This document shows positions 24,973 through 38,702 of a stretch of 64,000 nt of DNA, piece after piece. Source of the stretch: Acanthornis magna (taxonomy: Eukaryota > Chordata > Aves > Passeriformes > Acanthizidae); assembly GCA_036785705.1 (NCBI GenBank), contig JAWUZG010000299.1:434001-498000 (forward strand), given 5' to 3'. Position 1 is the stretch's first letter, and each line of letters opens with the position of its first letter. Both the position numbers and the translations under genes were made by a program. The notes below the pieces were generated by a model, which did no database searches, had not been told where the DNA came from, and worked only from the letters and a program-made list of their open reading frames with translations.

Positions 24973-25440
24973 TGTGGTTTACCTGGCAGGCAGCTAAACA
25001 TTACAGCCATTCATTCATTCCCACTTCAGTGGGATCAGGGAGAGAAGCAGCAAAAAGGCCAAACTCATGGGTGGAGATAAAGATGGTTTAAAAGAAAAGG
25101 AAGGGATAATAATGATAATGGAAAAAAGAATACAGAAAACAAGTTCTGCACAATGCATCTGTTCACCTCCTGCTGACTGATGCCCAGCTGAGTAGTGGCT
25201 TCAACTCCCTCCCTTTTATTGTTCACCATGATGTCATTCAGGATGGAATGACCCTCCAGCCAGCTTGGATCAGCTGTCCCGGCTCTGTCCCCTCCCAACT
25301 TGCTGTGCACCCGCAGCCACCTCACTGTCAGGGCAGCAGGAGAAGTGACAGCTCCTGAGTCAGTGTCAGCCCTGCTCAGAAACAGCCAAATAATCAGTGT
25401 GGGATCAGCACTGCTCTCATCCCAGAGCCAAAACACAGCA
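24973..25440 (-). mobile_element. ERVL-type LTR (probable 5' LTR of a decayed provirus)
   Basis: The plus-strand left end TGTGGTTTACCTGGCAGGCA and the interior (GTGGGATCAGGGAGAGAAGCAG, then GAGATAAAGATGGTTTAA, then CAGCTGTCCCGGCTCTGTCC) follow the order I know from the common avian ERVL LTR in reverse orientation. The right end reads CATCCCAGAGCCAAAACACA. Length is about 465 bp. The first 190 bp recur at 23201-23390 in the same orientation. I found no clean target duplication. Confidence 0.75.
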
Positions 25441-28284
25441 CTGCCCCAGAACTCTGGCCTAAAGTGGGTCTCTGTTAGACAGCAGCTCTGTGTTAAATGG
25501 AAAACAGGCAGGAGTCTAAAGAGCTCAGCTCCCCAGCAGAAACACGGCTCTGGGCTGGACCTGCAAGCGTTGGACCCTCGAGGGGAATCCAGAACCTCTA
25601 AAACCTTTCTAGTATTTGTCAGTGTTAGGACAAGTCATGTCCGCTAATTCTGAAGGTAGCCATCGAGGCTCAGGTGGTAGCCTTGAGCACAGAAATGGCT
25701 CATTTCTGAGCTCTCATTTGGCTTTGCTGTTTCCTCCTTGCTGTAACCCCATCGCACCCAAGGCAATCAGTCCTGTTGAGTGTCCGGGTGGTCCATGTTC
25801 CTGCAGCACAAACCTTTCACAGGAGCCATAACTGATGAGAAAAACAGGAATTTGCGCTGTTATAATTTATTAACTACCTCATCTATTGATCCTCTCATTA
25901 TCTAAGACCAACTAATGAATATATGAAATTAAAAGGCAATACATTTGTGCATCATGTCTTTAATCTCAGTGTACCAGGAAGTCTGTGTCCATATTTTTGC
26001 AAGGATGTTGTAGATTCCTAAATGTCACCGGAATGCTACGGCAGAAGCATTAAAGTAGGAGTTCTGCTTTTTTCTTTTCAGTTTAGAATTTTATTTAAAC
26101 ACATTAATAGCAATTCTGTGTAATAAAGCAGGAGAAAACAAAACAAAACAAAAGAAACCATCCTCTTTTACTTATTAGAGTGGAAAGGTTATGTATTGGG
26201 ACTCTTTTAATGAGAGGCAGTTTAAAGAAAGCTTCATGTTTTGTTTTTTTGTTTTGGGTTGGGATTTTTCTTGATCATTTAAATCCTCATTATGCTTTTT
26301 CAGTTGGGATCATGAGTTGAAGATGGAGAAACATTCTCAGATCTTAGGAAATGTATCTGTTTCACTACCTTGTCCCTTTCTGTACAGGTGTTTATGGCTT
26401 CCCTTGTCCATAAAATATTGTAATCTGTTGGCCAGACCTCAGAAGTTTTTTGAAAGAGAATTAAATTCTTGCTAAAATAGGTGGCAAGACAGACAAAAAA
26501 ATAAGTACTTCCTTATTGAAGAAGACCACCATATTAGGCACCAGAGAATGCATATAAAATAATTATAATAGGAGTTTTCACCCTAATCTATGAGTTGAAC
26601 TCAGAGCTTACACCTACTGGGGATACTAAGCTAGAGAAATCTAAATATATAAAACACAAACCTTTTTATAATGTAATAATAAAAGAACCACTTTTCTTAT
26701 AGATGAAATAAGAAAATCTGTCTTACTTTTTAAAAATTCTTTTAAATGAACACTCTTCAAATGTATAAAAAATAAATTATACTAGACAAATATATGTTAA
26801 AACTAAGCCTTTATGATTATAAATTAACACAAACTTAAGCAAATTATGCAATTTCCTTAATTTTACTTTTCCAGGATATTTTATTTGCTTAGTTTGAATA
26901 ATTTTTACTTTTATCAACCTATCTTCTGTGTTCTCTGGATTGATTGCTGAAAGACACAGTCAGAACAAAATTCTAAAAAAGACCTTTACAAAGATTAGTG
27001 TGAGTGATCCTAAGACTAGAGACCAGGACTCTTCCAGAGAGTCTTTGCACACTGCTTGGAATGAATCCTAAACATCTCAGGAACTGCAGCTTTGATCTTG
27101 AGTTTTGACCCTGAGTTGAGTTCCTGAAATTGTATACGTACATTGAACTCCATAAATAATTGCTTTTCACAGTTTATTCTTGTTTCTTTATTTCTCACTT
27201 CTCTGGTTTTACAAGAATTGATATACTAAAATATCATTATTTTATATATTTTTTAAAAAGCGCTGAGGTACTCATGAGCTCTAAGCTGCATCCACATTAA
27301 GTTTATCTCACACTGTGGATTTGGTACCCAAGGAAAAACCCAAGTTTCTGGTATGTGCCTGACCATTTGAGTCTCTAAATTCTGAGCCTTTACAGTGATT
27401 ATTACCTTTACAGTGGTTTTTTCATGTGCATTTCATATTACTTTGGAAAAGTACCTCAAGTGAGCCCATTTACACCAGTGAATGGAATTCTAATTCCTTT
27501 GTATTTTGAAAAGAGTATTTTGCTTTCTTTAGAAAGAGAAGAATGAGACAAAACATTTAAAGCAGAAAAGTTAAGTGGGAGGTTGGAGAGTGTTTCGTGT
27601 TAAAGCAGCATATTTTCAATTTTTTAAATTTTTTTCTTGTTTCTGTGGAGAGATCTTTTTAAGCTACAAGCAGAGGAAAACATTCCATCTTCTTTTCTTT
27701 ACTGCTAATTTCTCCATTTCTAAGTGTAATGAGAGGCTCTGCATTTGTTGGTGGGGAATTTTTATTTTAGCCCTTAAGCTGAATTAAACACACAGTTGTC
27801 TTTAAATATAGGGGTTTTTTTAAAAAACAGAAAGCGAACAAACAAACCTAAAAGAAAAAAAGCAAACAAAACCCAAACAAATTAAAAAACCCAATAAAAT
27901 GAACTTACTGCCACAATGAGGAGGCTACAAAGAAACACCATGAGCCAACACCGACACCGGGAGTGTGCAGCATCCCAGCCCAGCCTTGAGTCCATCTCCC
28001 AGCCCATCCCAGATCAATTCCTCAGAAATCTGATCCCCACTAATCAAATTCACTCACAAATTACTGCTGAGCAGTTACTATTGAATGTCCCCTTCAATAT
28101 AAAGGCCCAAAAGAGAAAAAGAATAAAAAAAATTTAAAAACCTTCATATTTCTTACTAAAACAATTTTAAATTTTATTCTGCAATTAAGTATTTTGCCAT
28201 TGGTTTCCATTCTCAACAAGATAACTTCACATTGAGTCAGTTAATAAATAATTGCCTATTATAGATAGCCTAACTAATGACATT
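25441..28284. other. Gene-free desert
   Basis: Very AT-rich (26460-27000). The frame at 25300-25647 overlaps the LTR and is not a gene. Nothing else is recognised. Confidence 0.6.
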
Positions 28285-28412
28285 GCCAGGTTGGAAAGGA
28301 CAATGCTCTCAGGACAGGGTGGGATTGTTGGAGTGTCTGTGCAGGACAGGAGCTGGACTTCCTGATCCTGGTGCATCCCATCCAACTCCGGATATTCTGT
28401 GATTCTGTGATA
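28285..28412 (+). mobile_element. CR1 3'-end fragment
   Basis: Ends with CATCCAACTCCGGATATTC followed by TGTGATTCTGTGAT, the CR1 terminal repeat. About 130 bp. Confidence 0.75.
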
Positions 28413-30784
28413 TTAACTTTGCAAACATCTGCACATTTTTCAGTTCACAACAAGTTTCTGTTAGCTATTATGCAGCCTCCATTAATCTGTCTTTACCCTT
28501 ATCAGGCTTCTAAACCAGGAAAGAAAGAGTGTGAAGTTTCCTTTCCTGGAGTTACCCATAAATCATATGACATTAATTATAAAAGGAAAGGGGAAAAAAG
28601 CAAGGGAAAAAGTATACCAGTCATGCATCAGCAAAAATCCCAAGGAAACTTTGAGGAATGGAAGGCCAACAGAAGAGTCAGGATACAATGAAGGGACACA
28701 GGGAAATGAACAGAAAAATACAGTGAGTGAAAGTTATGTAATGATAGCAAAAGAAACAATGAGCATATTAAATCCAAGGTCCATTACTTTTGCCCAGTGG
28801 GTGTTACAACCCCACTTACAGTCAATGGAACGACTCCTGTTGACTTGGAAGTATTTTCAATCAGGCCTAGAGCAGAATGCCTGTAAGACTTGTTAATCTA
28901 GATGTGCATGATTTAATGAAGCTGAAAGGGTCTCTTTTAACCAAGAAACTTAAAAGTTCTGAATGTATTTTCATATATTTCGGGATATGTCTAACCCAAA
29001 ACATAGAGCAGCAGCTATCCAAACAATGCCCTGAGGTGGATTAATTCTAGCACACAAAACTCACCAGTTCCTGTAGATCACTTGTGCATAGGAATTACAG
29101 ACACTGCTCAGAATGTAATTTCCCTCAGATTCTCACTGGAAAATAAATTACTTCAGATCATATGAAAGATATTGCTAAAATAGCCTTTTGCAAAATGAAA
29201 CTCCCATGGTTAGGAAGCTCTGAATAAGTTCTCATTGAGAATAGGATTTTTTTTTAGTATTCTGTAATGTAATGGCTTCTTTTTTTTTTTTTAATATCAT
29301 GTGATGATATAGTATCTGTGCATACTGTGACTTAATGGCAAAGTATGATAGAATGAGTCAATATATATATTTTTCAAACAGCAAAGAATTGCTGTTGCAC
29401 TGACAAGAGCATCTTTTTGTATCTATGTTTATCTGAAATACACAATATATCCAATATGTCACAGTCTGAGCCATTCATTCCAGCACTGTTACTGTATTAT
29501 TCTGAAATGTAATTTTTACTATCTTGCTACTTGCTGAACAATCATAAGAGAATATAGAATGTATATGCAAATTCACAGTACTTTTCTAAACATTCTTCTA
29601 AAGCCATTGCTTAAATTGGTTGAAAATGAAATATCAATTGTTAAAATAATATTTTCCTCCAATGGCAACTTTTGGCAATTTGATGATGCACGAAAAATTA
29701 CATCTTTCAGTTCTGCAGGAAAATATTTTCATAGCTCTCATGTATCAGACTCTCATCATCAGACTCTTTTTGGCAGACGAGAGAGGTTTTTAGCATATAT
29801 CCATCTCTTTCAAAGGTATGGGGGGTTTTAACATGAATTTCTTATTTTTGTATTAAAAGGGGAATTTCCATTCACTTGGAACCGTGGAAGCTCCTGATTA
29901 AAACTGGAAACCAACCAACTTTTAGGGAAGTCACAACCTGTGTTAATTTGATATTTAGTTTGACTAATCTGACAGTGTACTTTAGATGGAAAAAATTCAG
30001 GAAGACTTTGAACCATCAAGCAGAGACTTACACATTCATTGTACGGTTACTAACCCCACTCCAATAACTGAATGACTTTTAGTAGGTGCAGCATTGGAGA
30101 CTCAGAACTTGTGCTTTATTTTTTCAACTGAACTAGTAATAAACACATTTAATATGCATTTTTATAGAAAGATTTGGCAGACAAAAATACCTTATGATTA
30201 CAAATTTTTTAAATTATCAAATAACTTGTATGAAGAAAAACCACCACCATTTTCTTTACAGAGAGGAATGGGGTAGCAGGAATTTGTGCTGGTAATGTTC
30301 TTGCAAACTCGAGCTGATTCACAAGGGTCTGCTCTAGTTGAGCTGGGTGATAAACCTAAACTGGGGTTTATTCAGCCAGAACAATGCTCGTGACTAATCT
30401 AAATGTAGCTGTGCCTCACATCTTCAGAAGATTTGGCAAACAGGTCCACAAGCCACAGCTTCTCCCCACAGGGGGCTGGGGGGTTTGTAATATAAAACGT
30501 GGGATTTCTGATGTGAATATTTCAATCTGTTTCTCTTGAAGAGATGGATTCTAAACCAACAGAATGATTCGTGCAACTCACTGAAGCCACTGCTGCCTGA
30601 GGTTTCCATTCATATAAACTGGGATACCTCTGGGAAAGGATTGTGGCAATCTGTGTTCCTCAGGAACACCATCACTGCAGACTTTTAGAGCTCTCCTTCA
30701 GGAGAAACTGCACATTAAGGCAGAATCAAAGCAACTGAGGTTAGAAAATAGACACCAATATGCTGGTGCTTCGAATGCCTTAGT

Positions 30785-30864
30785 GGGCATGGTGGTATTA
30801 GGTCAAAGGTTGGACTTGATCTTGGAGGTCTTTCCCAGTCTTAATGATTCTATCATTCTATGAG
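30785..30864 (+). mobile_element. CR1 3'-tail fragment
   Basis: AGGTTGGACTTGATCTTGGA, GGTCTTTCCCAGTCTTAATG and ATTCTATCATTCTATGAG are a CR1 3' terminus of about 80 bp. Confidence 0.85.
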
Positions 30865-31510
30865 TCTACTAATTTTTTTTTCAATATTTTTGGCTCCTTT
30901 CCTTCCTTTTCACACCTAATGATAGATATTCTATTGCTACTCTTAGCCTAAAAGTTGACATTTTTAAACATCTAGAAGAAAATTTCATTCTCCTGAAACT
31001 GAAGAAGAAATGCAATTCTTTTACCTCATGGCTTTTTTGGTCTCTCTTTAAGTGTCTGTTTTCATGTATTAGAGGAAAGATTGCATAGCTAAAGCACCAA
31101 AATGAGCTTTTGTCAATTACACAGCACATACACCGAGTACTAAAATTAACAGTGAATGTAAGATAATTAAAAGTGTTCTTCATGTAAATTTCTCCTAAAT
31201 TGTTTTTTTCCATGTCAGTGGTATGAACATTTACTGAAAAAGGCCCTCTCAACCTGAATAAATGTGTCTATTCTGGCTACTACAAGGAAACTACCAGCCT
31301 GCATTGGTTCCATCTTTGTATTTAATCTTTTCTCCAAGTTAGAACAGTCAAATATAGGCATCATTCCTCCCTGAAGAGCAATTCTAAAGCACTTTTCTAC
31401 TTTTTAAATACAGAGGTGGTGGCATTCTTTGCAACATTTTTAAGCACTGCCTTGTTATTTACAGCCATTGCCCTTCAGCTGGAGCTGCCTTCTCTTGATT
31501 TCCCAATGTT

Positions 31511-31580
31511 TGGAGACTGGACCAGGCTGGACTCAATCTTGGAGGTCTTTTCCAGCCTTAATGATCCTAAGATTCTATAG
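31511..31580 (+). mobile_element. CR1 3'-tail fragment
   Basis: GGCTGGACTCAATCTTGGAG, GTCTTTTCCAGCCTTAATGA and TCCTAAGATTCTATAG. It is close to the fragment at 30785, only 650 bp away in the same orientation. Confidence 0.85.
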
Positions 31581-32014
31581 CAATACTGGAGTAAAAAAAT
31601 TCAAAATGTCTAAATCTCAGTCTTCCTGTGAATCCCTCTGTCTGAGGATAAGAACCATACATTACACTGTTCCCTGTGTTGCTTAACAGCAAAATGAGTT
31701 CTGAAAAAATTGCAACTCCAAAACTTCTTGCTTCTCCAAATATGTGCAACCAGTGTAGTTCTGGCTATACTTGTACCAGCAATAGCAAAAGAATAAAATT
31801 TTACTACTTTTACAGGGGCAGTGCCTAAGAAAAGCGCTGGTTCCACTCCAGTGCAGTGCTGCCCTAGCCTTGCTCCAGGCTGAGCAACGATGGAAGCACA
31901 TTCCCATGTCGTGGTGGGCGCAGATCATTCATTCGGCCCAGAATTTGAGTAGTCACAATTCCAGAGCGTTTCACCACAGCACCTCTTCCAAAACTTGAGC
32001 TAAAGAAAAGTTTT

Positions 32015-32202
32015 AGAATCATAGGATAGAATCACAGATTATCCTGAGCTGGAAGGGACCCACTAGGACCATCCAGTCCAACCCCTGGCCCCGCACAGAC
32101 CCCCAACAATTCCACCCTGGGCCTGAGAACATTGTTCAAATGGCCCTGGAGCTCTGTCAGTCCTGGGAATGTTACCACTTCAGCCTCCCCTTTCCCACGT
32201 TG
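32015..32202 (-). mobile_element. CR1 3'-end fragment
   Basis: AGAATCATAGGATAGAATCACAG followed by CCTGAGCTGGAAGGGACCCA and CCATCCAGTCCAACCCC. This is a different CR1 subfamily from the copy at 1125, the same type as 40897. Confidence 0.85.
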
Positions 32203-35200
32203 TCCCCACCCTTCCCTGCTAAGGGACTCAGCTGGTGCTGATCACACACAAAATCAACAATTCCTAAAGAAATCATGCTCGGAACACTGAAATAGGCAGA
32301 GGGACTAAGACACGAGATGCAAATCATTTCTGGGTCTTGCAGTGTGGAAAAAGAGCACCTTTTTAGTCCCTAGGTAAGGAAATCTGTCTTGAATAACTGT
32401 GATCAATAAATCTATTACACCTGCAGAGCAACTCTGTTTTGGTTTTTGTGAGGCCTTTTAAATGTTCCTCTGTCTGTGCTTTGGTGATCAAACACTGAAG
32501 GTGCAGGCACAGTTTTTCTCCAGGAATGTCAAGGTTCCCTTCTGTTGTTGGGAGCCATTTCTTATGAACAATGTTTAATTAGAGAAAATTCAATAATTAA
32601 TTTAGTGAGAGCTACTTGGATTATTTCAAAGTCTTTAGAGGGACTATGGGATCATTAATTCTCTTTCTCCTGTATATTTACTTTGTAAGGAAAACAATGG
32701 TCTCTATAACAAACTTCTAAGGGAAAGGAAGTTATCCACTTTCCTGTCTATTCTGAAGAAAGTAGAAACATGTGGCTTAAACCATAATCTTTTTTTGATA
32801 CAACTTGATATTAAAAACATGTTTGGTTAGTTAACGTAAGAGTTGGGAAGCAATGGAATAAATTATATGGGAGGACAGTGGAGGTTCAGGCACTGAAGTT
32901 CTGTGAGAACAAAGCAGACTGACCACCCTCTGCCAGCAACTGCATTTGGATAGTTAGTGCTGCCTTGTTGGAACAAAATGGGATAAATGGTGTTCCAGCA
33001 GCCCCATTTTCTATGACTCTGGGTGTGCTGGGCTTTATGACCTTGTACAATGCATGAAAATGGACAAGCATGCAGATAAATCTGTAGAGACAACATAAAA
33101 CCAGCCAAAAAAGAATTGTTTATCCCTCCATGCATTTCATTAGAGTAGTGCCATGCCCTCTTGGCAATGGAGGCTCAGTGGAACAGTTAATGCATGTTGT
33201 TTGGCAGATTCTGGACAAGCCTCATCTCTCCCAAAAGGCCTCCATATTTCATTTTTTGGCAGTGGGGGTACATTGCACTGGGTTTGGTTTCATGTAGTGT
33301 GAGATACTGTGTATATTTAGGGCTTTAGAATAACCAAAACATTCTTAAATTTTCAAATCACAAAATCTTTCTTTTTCACATACAATTTAGTATCCTTGGT
33401 ACTTAACTGTCAATATTTTTGTTCCATAGTGCATTTGCACGTGTATGATGCAATCTGATGGGTACCTGTTCCCATAAAATAGAGACAACTTGGAAGCTTA
33501 TTGGTTCTTGGAGGATTGAAGTAACTCAGATTTTTAAGTGCTGCGCTGTCTTGTTTTTATTCTTCTTAATGTTTCTTTGTCTTTCATCCAGCTCTGTTGT
33601 AACAGTTCATTCACTTGGGTTTTAGGGCATTATTTTTGTTTTGGTTATTGTTAAAATTTATTAGCCTTCCCTCATGCAGCAGTGATAATGTTGTCATTTG
33701 TGAGAGTCAGAATTTATAAGGTGTTCTGGAGGAAACATTTATTGCTTTATAGGCTGCAAACTACAGTGGAGCTACATCATAACTGAGTTCTCCACAAGTG
33801 TTTGTGGCCAAATTCTGGTATCAATGGCAGCATCATAAATGTGAAGAAACACATTTTCTGTGAAGAAACACAGGCCTGGTGTGGATTCTGAGTGTGAAGC
33901 TGTTCTGGGACTGAGCTGATCTCCAGCCTAGGTTGTTCAATCATTGGCATTGGGTGAGGAACACACAGATCATTCTCTCTCCCATCACTGGATTCTGAAA
34001 CTTAATAACATGAATTGCAGATACCAATTGATTAAGTCCATTTCAAATCTTCCATGTTCTGCAGGTGCTTTCAGTTAATTATTGATGAGATGCTTCCATC
34101 AGCTGGATACACAAAAAGAGTTAAAAAATCTGTGTCCTATGGAGACAGAGAGGGATAGGTGCTGAGTGACTATTTAGCATCACAGGAAGTTCTAGATATA
34201 CTGTTAAGACATTATAATAAAGCTGATGTCTTCCTTTAATTGTTTCGGGGTTTTCTACTGATCATTTGTACGGTTAGGGTTGGGTCTCACCCTGATTAAT
34301 GGGAGTAACAGAAGTAAAATGTCTTCTAGGTGTAGCAATGTTGCCAGTCCCAATATTTTTTCTTAATGATTTGCCAAATTTTGCTAAGGTAAAATTAGAG
34401 AAATATGTAAGACTATCTTAGACATGCACAAAATGCTCAATCTGGGCCATAAATAATGAGATTTTTTTTCTATATTTCAAATACTATTCTTTATTGCTAA
34501 TTAAATATCTGAGCTTGCTTCTAACCCTACTCAGACTTGTGTTAGGATGAGTCTGAGCTCAGACACTTCATGTACAGAATTCGTAAATGAATTCAGAATG
34601 TTCATAAATGTCAATGCTTTGAACAGAAGTTGGCAGTAATCGCACAGAGCTTTAGAAAAGCATCCGCTAAACTTTAATAGATCTTTAAAAAATAGGGAAA
34701 ATCACTCCCTCATCCCAAACCAGCTTTCATGAACTGTTGTTTGTATAAGTGTCTCTCTACCCACAAACATGTCACCACTTTGAAAATACAATCTATTTCT
34801 TACTTACTTCAGACAGAGACCCTGAGATTATTGGTTGGAAAATATGATGGCGCAGAGCTGCTCTAGAAGCCCATGGTCTTGAAAGGAAATTTTGGTATAG
34901 GTTTGGTCCTTAATAAAGTTTCTTGTGTTCATGGCAATCTTCATGCAAAATAATCCTCTTAATAAATATCTGTGTGTCTTCTGTTAGCTCTCCCCATCAG
35001 TCATTGGCATGCCAAGCTTTGGGATCTCCTCCAAACAGCTTTAGAATGGAAATTATTCTCAAGCAAGAATGTTCTGTCTATGTGAATATTCTTACAGCTT
35101 CAAATGGTGGGATTCTGGTACCTTCTGATTTTTTTTTTCATATTATATCAAATAATTTCCCTGGGTTTTTTTTCTTTTTAAAATATAAATATCTAAGAAA

Positions 35201-35920
35201 ACAATCCTTTTGTTTGTAATGGTTTTAGGCCCAGAGCAATGAGAGGCTGAGAGACTCTAAGGGATCCTGTAGCACTGAAATCACTTGTGACTCCTTCAGA
35301 AATACACAGTCTCAAAAAATGAACTCTAAACATTTAAGAAACACACCCTTTTCTAATGTTAATGAACAGCCTTCATCATGAATCAATATGAAATTGCAGA
35401 GAAGTTCTTCGACTCCAGATCCATTTGCCTCCTCTGAGGCGAGTTTACAATGGGTGTATTGAATTGCCGACTGAATTGCACTGTGGCAGCCCCAGCGTGT
35501 TCCCTGTCGTGTGCTGTGCTGTGACAAGGGCTGTGCTGGAGCCTCTCGTGCCACTCAGACCCTCATTTGAGCTCCTGCAGGGCTTTGTTACTAAACAATG
35601 AACGGAGTAATGAGGAGCCCTCCTGCTATTTGGCTTAACAGGAGAGCAGAGAGACTCAAATATGTTTAATAGCACAGAAAAGAAGAGTTAATCAGGTACT
35701 TTCTTAGTTGTTGGCAACTGAGAGCTCTGTATTGACAAAACCACAATCAAGCATCAGGCAAACAATCATTGCATTCCTGTGTTCACAATGGAAGAAATCA
35801 CCAAGTAATAGCAGTGCTTTCAACAGTGCTGGAAGAAAGCTCCCTCTCCATCCTCTACAACCACTGAATAATCTCCTGATTCCCATAAAAGCAACTGCAG
35901 GGCAGAGAGGGTGGAGCTGG

Positions 35921-36034
35921 GAGGTACTTGGAGCAGCCTGGGCTGGTGGAAGGTGTCCCTGCCCATGGCCGGGCATGGAACTGGATGAGTTTTAAGGTCC
36001 CTTCCAGCCTAAACCATTCCAGAATTCCATGATT
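35921..36034 (+). mobile_element. CR1 3'-end fragment
   Basis: TACTTGGAGCAGCCTGGGCT, GTGTCCCTGCCCATGGCC and CCATTCCAGAATTCCATGAT: a short 3' UTR piece in plus orientation. Confidence 0.85.
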
Positions 36035-38028
36035 CAATTATATCTCAATTTATAGAGCTCTCAGGGACCAGGCTTTTGCGGACACCATCATGGACTTGGA
36101 CATATCCAACAGTTTTCAACAACACTCCCCCTCTCCAATTGATTTGGATGCTAGATGCCACTCCAAATATTGCAGACCTCAAGAGGAGATCAGCTGGAGA
36201 GTTCTAACATCATCACCAGGGGCAGTGATTACTTTTAGGCTGAATTTGCAGCCAATTTTTGTCCTCCTGGTGCTACCACAGAGCAGGCACCATATTTCTC
36301 TTTCCTTTTTTGCCTGGTTGTAAAAGAGAATTAAAAGAGACTGTTCTTTTCACTGCTCTTTCCCATCATCAAACTGGCTTAGGGTGGTGTTTCTCTGACC
36401 CAAATCCCCCTGCAGGTGTGTCATCCAAATTAGAGAAGCAACGTTTTTCTCATCCTATTTAAATAGCACAAAATGGGTCCATTACGTACCCCTCTGGACT
36501 TCCTGGAAATGAAGCAGACATTAATTCTGAAAGATTAATTGAAACATTACCTCTGGCACCACTACAGGTACTTCAGCTCTTTATTGATTCGAGTTTGGCG
36601 TTGACACCCAGCTTTCCACTCAGGTGATGATGTAGAGCCTGGTGCGAGAATAAGAAAGATCTTGTTACTACAAGAACAAGGAGTTACTAAGGTGAATATT
36701 CATGTGACACACACTTTCTTAAATCTTCCCATGTAAGAGATCTGTCACAGTTGTTATCATTCACCAGGGCTAGTCAGAAAAAGTGGTTTGCAGTAGAAAA
36801 ATCCATTTCATTGAAAGCTAAATATCTCATGGAGTTTTATCTGTTTTGACAGCCTTTCTCACTGAAAGTTTTATGAGGTCCTGGTAATAGTACTGGTAAG
36901 AATAACTGGTGATGGAGAAGATGAAATAGAAACCCAAACTCTCCCAGCAAAAACTAGGTTTTGCAAAATTGTGTTGGGGGTTAAGGCTTCTAAGGTTTAA
37001 AATATTCCCCAAAGTAGAATGAAAAAGAATTGAAGACATCCCTAAAATTTATTTCTGTTCTCTGTTAATCATCTCTGGTATTCACATAGTTGTTGAATGG
37101 CATCTTCCTTCAGTCCTTTGCTAACTGTTCAGACATGAAAATAAGAATTAGTACAGATGATTTAATCTCAGATATTCAAGAAATTAAAAAAAAAAAAAAA
37201 AGCAGAAAGAAGAGAGGAGGGAAAATAGGACATTTACCTAAAGGAAGAGAACAGCTGCGTGAGACTGAGGTAGACACTGCACCTGAACTCAAGGCTAATA
37301 CAGTCTAATTCCAGTTTTAAGAATAGAATCAGGGAAATGGAAAAGCTCTAGAGGTGTTTGAAAGTTAATGATGCAGCATTGTAGTAAAGCCCAAATTAAA
37401 TTCTCAGTTTTCTCAGTAGAAGCACATTAAAACAAAAGTGCTTCAGCATAAGGGTGTCTTATGCTGCTTGGTTGTTACTCCCCCTGAGTAGGTTTTCTTT
37501 TCTGGTTTTGCTGCCAGGCAATGACATATTGGGGGTTTCCTGCTCATACTTCTAAGTGAAGTTTTTTAGGACAAAACGAAGGACAGAGTGGCTAAAAATA
37601 TGAAACAAGTGCAGAAACTGATAGAAACAGTGAGGAAACTTAAATATAGAAGAATGTGTCAAATTATTTGCTCTGACTGCTGAACATTATTGCCAGCAAA
37701 AGGAGAAAGAAGGATAATTGGTCTCAGATAACTATCCTGCCTTGTCCCAATTGCTTGTGACAGTGGGACTGGTCTGTAACTCTGATCTCTGCATCATTAT
37801 TTAGGAACTTAAATGTAGCAATCAAAGCAGGTTGAGTCACTGGAAATTCTGCTGGGTTATCCTTACTTGCACAGGATGTTTAGGACAGAGGCTTAAGGTT
37901 TCAAAATGTACAAAATGATCCTGTTGTTTTCACACCTCTGTGACTCTACCCATGCAGATGAGTAGACAGAATTGATATGCCCCTGTTTTGCTTTTAAAAA
38001 GTTTAAGCTTTCACTGATTTGTATTTTC
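36035..38028. other. Gene-free desert
   Basis: AT-rich, with a short A run near 37185-37201. No gene is seen. Confidence 0.6.
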
Positions 38029-38065
38029 TTTGATGCTTTAAAGACCCTTTGATGCTTTAAAGACC
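38029..38065 (+). repeat. Tandem direct repeat of 18 bp at the LTR edge
   Basis: TTTGATGCTTTAAAGACC occurs twice with one base between the copies. It sits at the left edge of the LTR and blurs its boundary. Confidence 0.85.
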
Positions 38066-38440
38066 AACACACTTTTGGGATCATATTAGTATAGGAGGTA
38101 ATATAAAAGCTGGTCTTTATTGGAGGCCTCCAGGGGCAAATATGGAAAAATATTGGCCCCACCAGAAGCCCACCCCCCACAGGGTGAATAAGTTTTATAA
38201 GTTTAGCAAATCAGCATATTTGACAAAAATCACCAGTTAGGACCACAAGAGGTGAGGTAATTATCCCCCGGTTCAAGACTATCTAAATCCTTCCCCCTCA
38301 GATGGAAGCTAAAGTTTGTTTATGAAGATGTGTCTCGAAGAGCTCTTTTTCAGCCTTGGTAGCCAGGGAAAGCCAAGATAGGACAGGGCCCCCTGGAATG
38401 TGTCTGCTCTTTGTGCCTAGGGGAGGGTATGGAAAACTAC
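38050..38440 (-). mobile_element. Retroviral LTR, minus strand
   Basis: On the minus strand this has U3-R-U5 layout: a TATAAA box (plus TTTATA at 38194-38199), then about 70 nt later an AATAAAGACC poly(A) signal (plus 38112-38121) next to GGAGGCCTCC. This arrangement is characteristic of avian retroviral LTRs. The boundaries are approximate, and I could not define a target duplication. No retroviral genes are attached. Confidence 0.6.
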
Positions 38441-38537
38441 TGGGACTCACTACTAATGCAATAATAGGCTGCAAATAGATGTGTGAAGGGTACAGAGAAT
38501 ATATAAAAGAAAAAGGCAAAAAATCAGCACAGTATCA

Positions 38538-38702
38538 CCTTCCTTCCTTCCTTCCTTCCTTCCTCCCTTCCTCCCTTCCTCCCTTCCTCCCTTCCTTCCT
38601 TCCTTCCTTCTGCCCGCCCTCCCTCCCTCCATCCCTCCCCCCATCCCTCCCCCCCTCCATCCCTCCCCCCCTCCATCCCTCCCCCCCCCTTCCCCCTCTC
38701 CC
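38538..38702 (+). repeat. Polypyrimidine tract, (CCTT)n grading to (CCCT)n / (CCATCCCT)n
   Basis: Starts as CCTT units, becomes CCCTTCCT, then CCCTCCAT with long C runs. It is almost purely C/T on the plus strand. It produces long Pro/Ser/Leu or Gly/Arg/Lys frames that are not genes. Confidence 0.95.

Larger units (their letters stand above)
28413..35920. other. Gene-free desert with three small CR1 tails
   Basis: Apart from the CR1 fragments at 30785, 31511 and 32015, this is AT-rich non-coding sequence. No gene is recognised. Confidence 0.6.
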
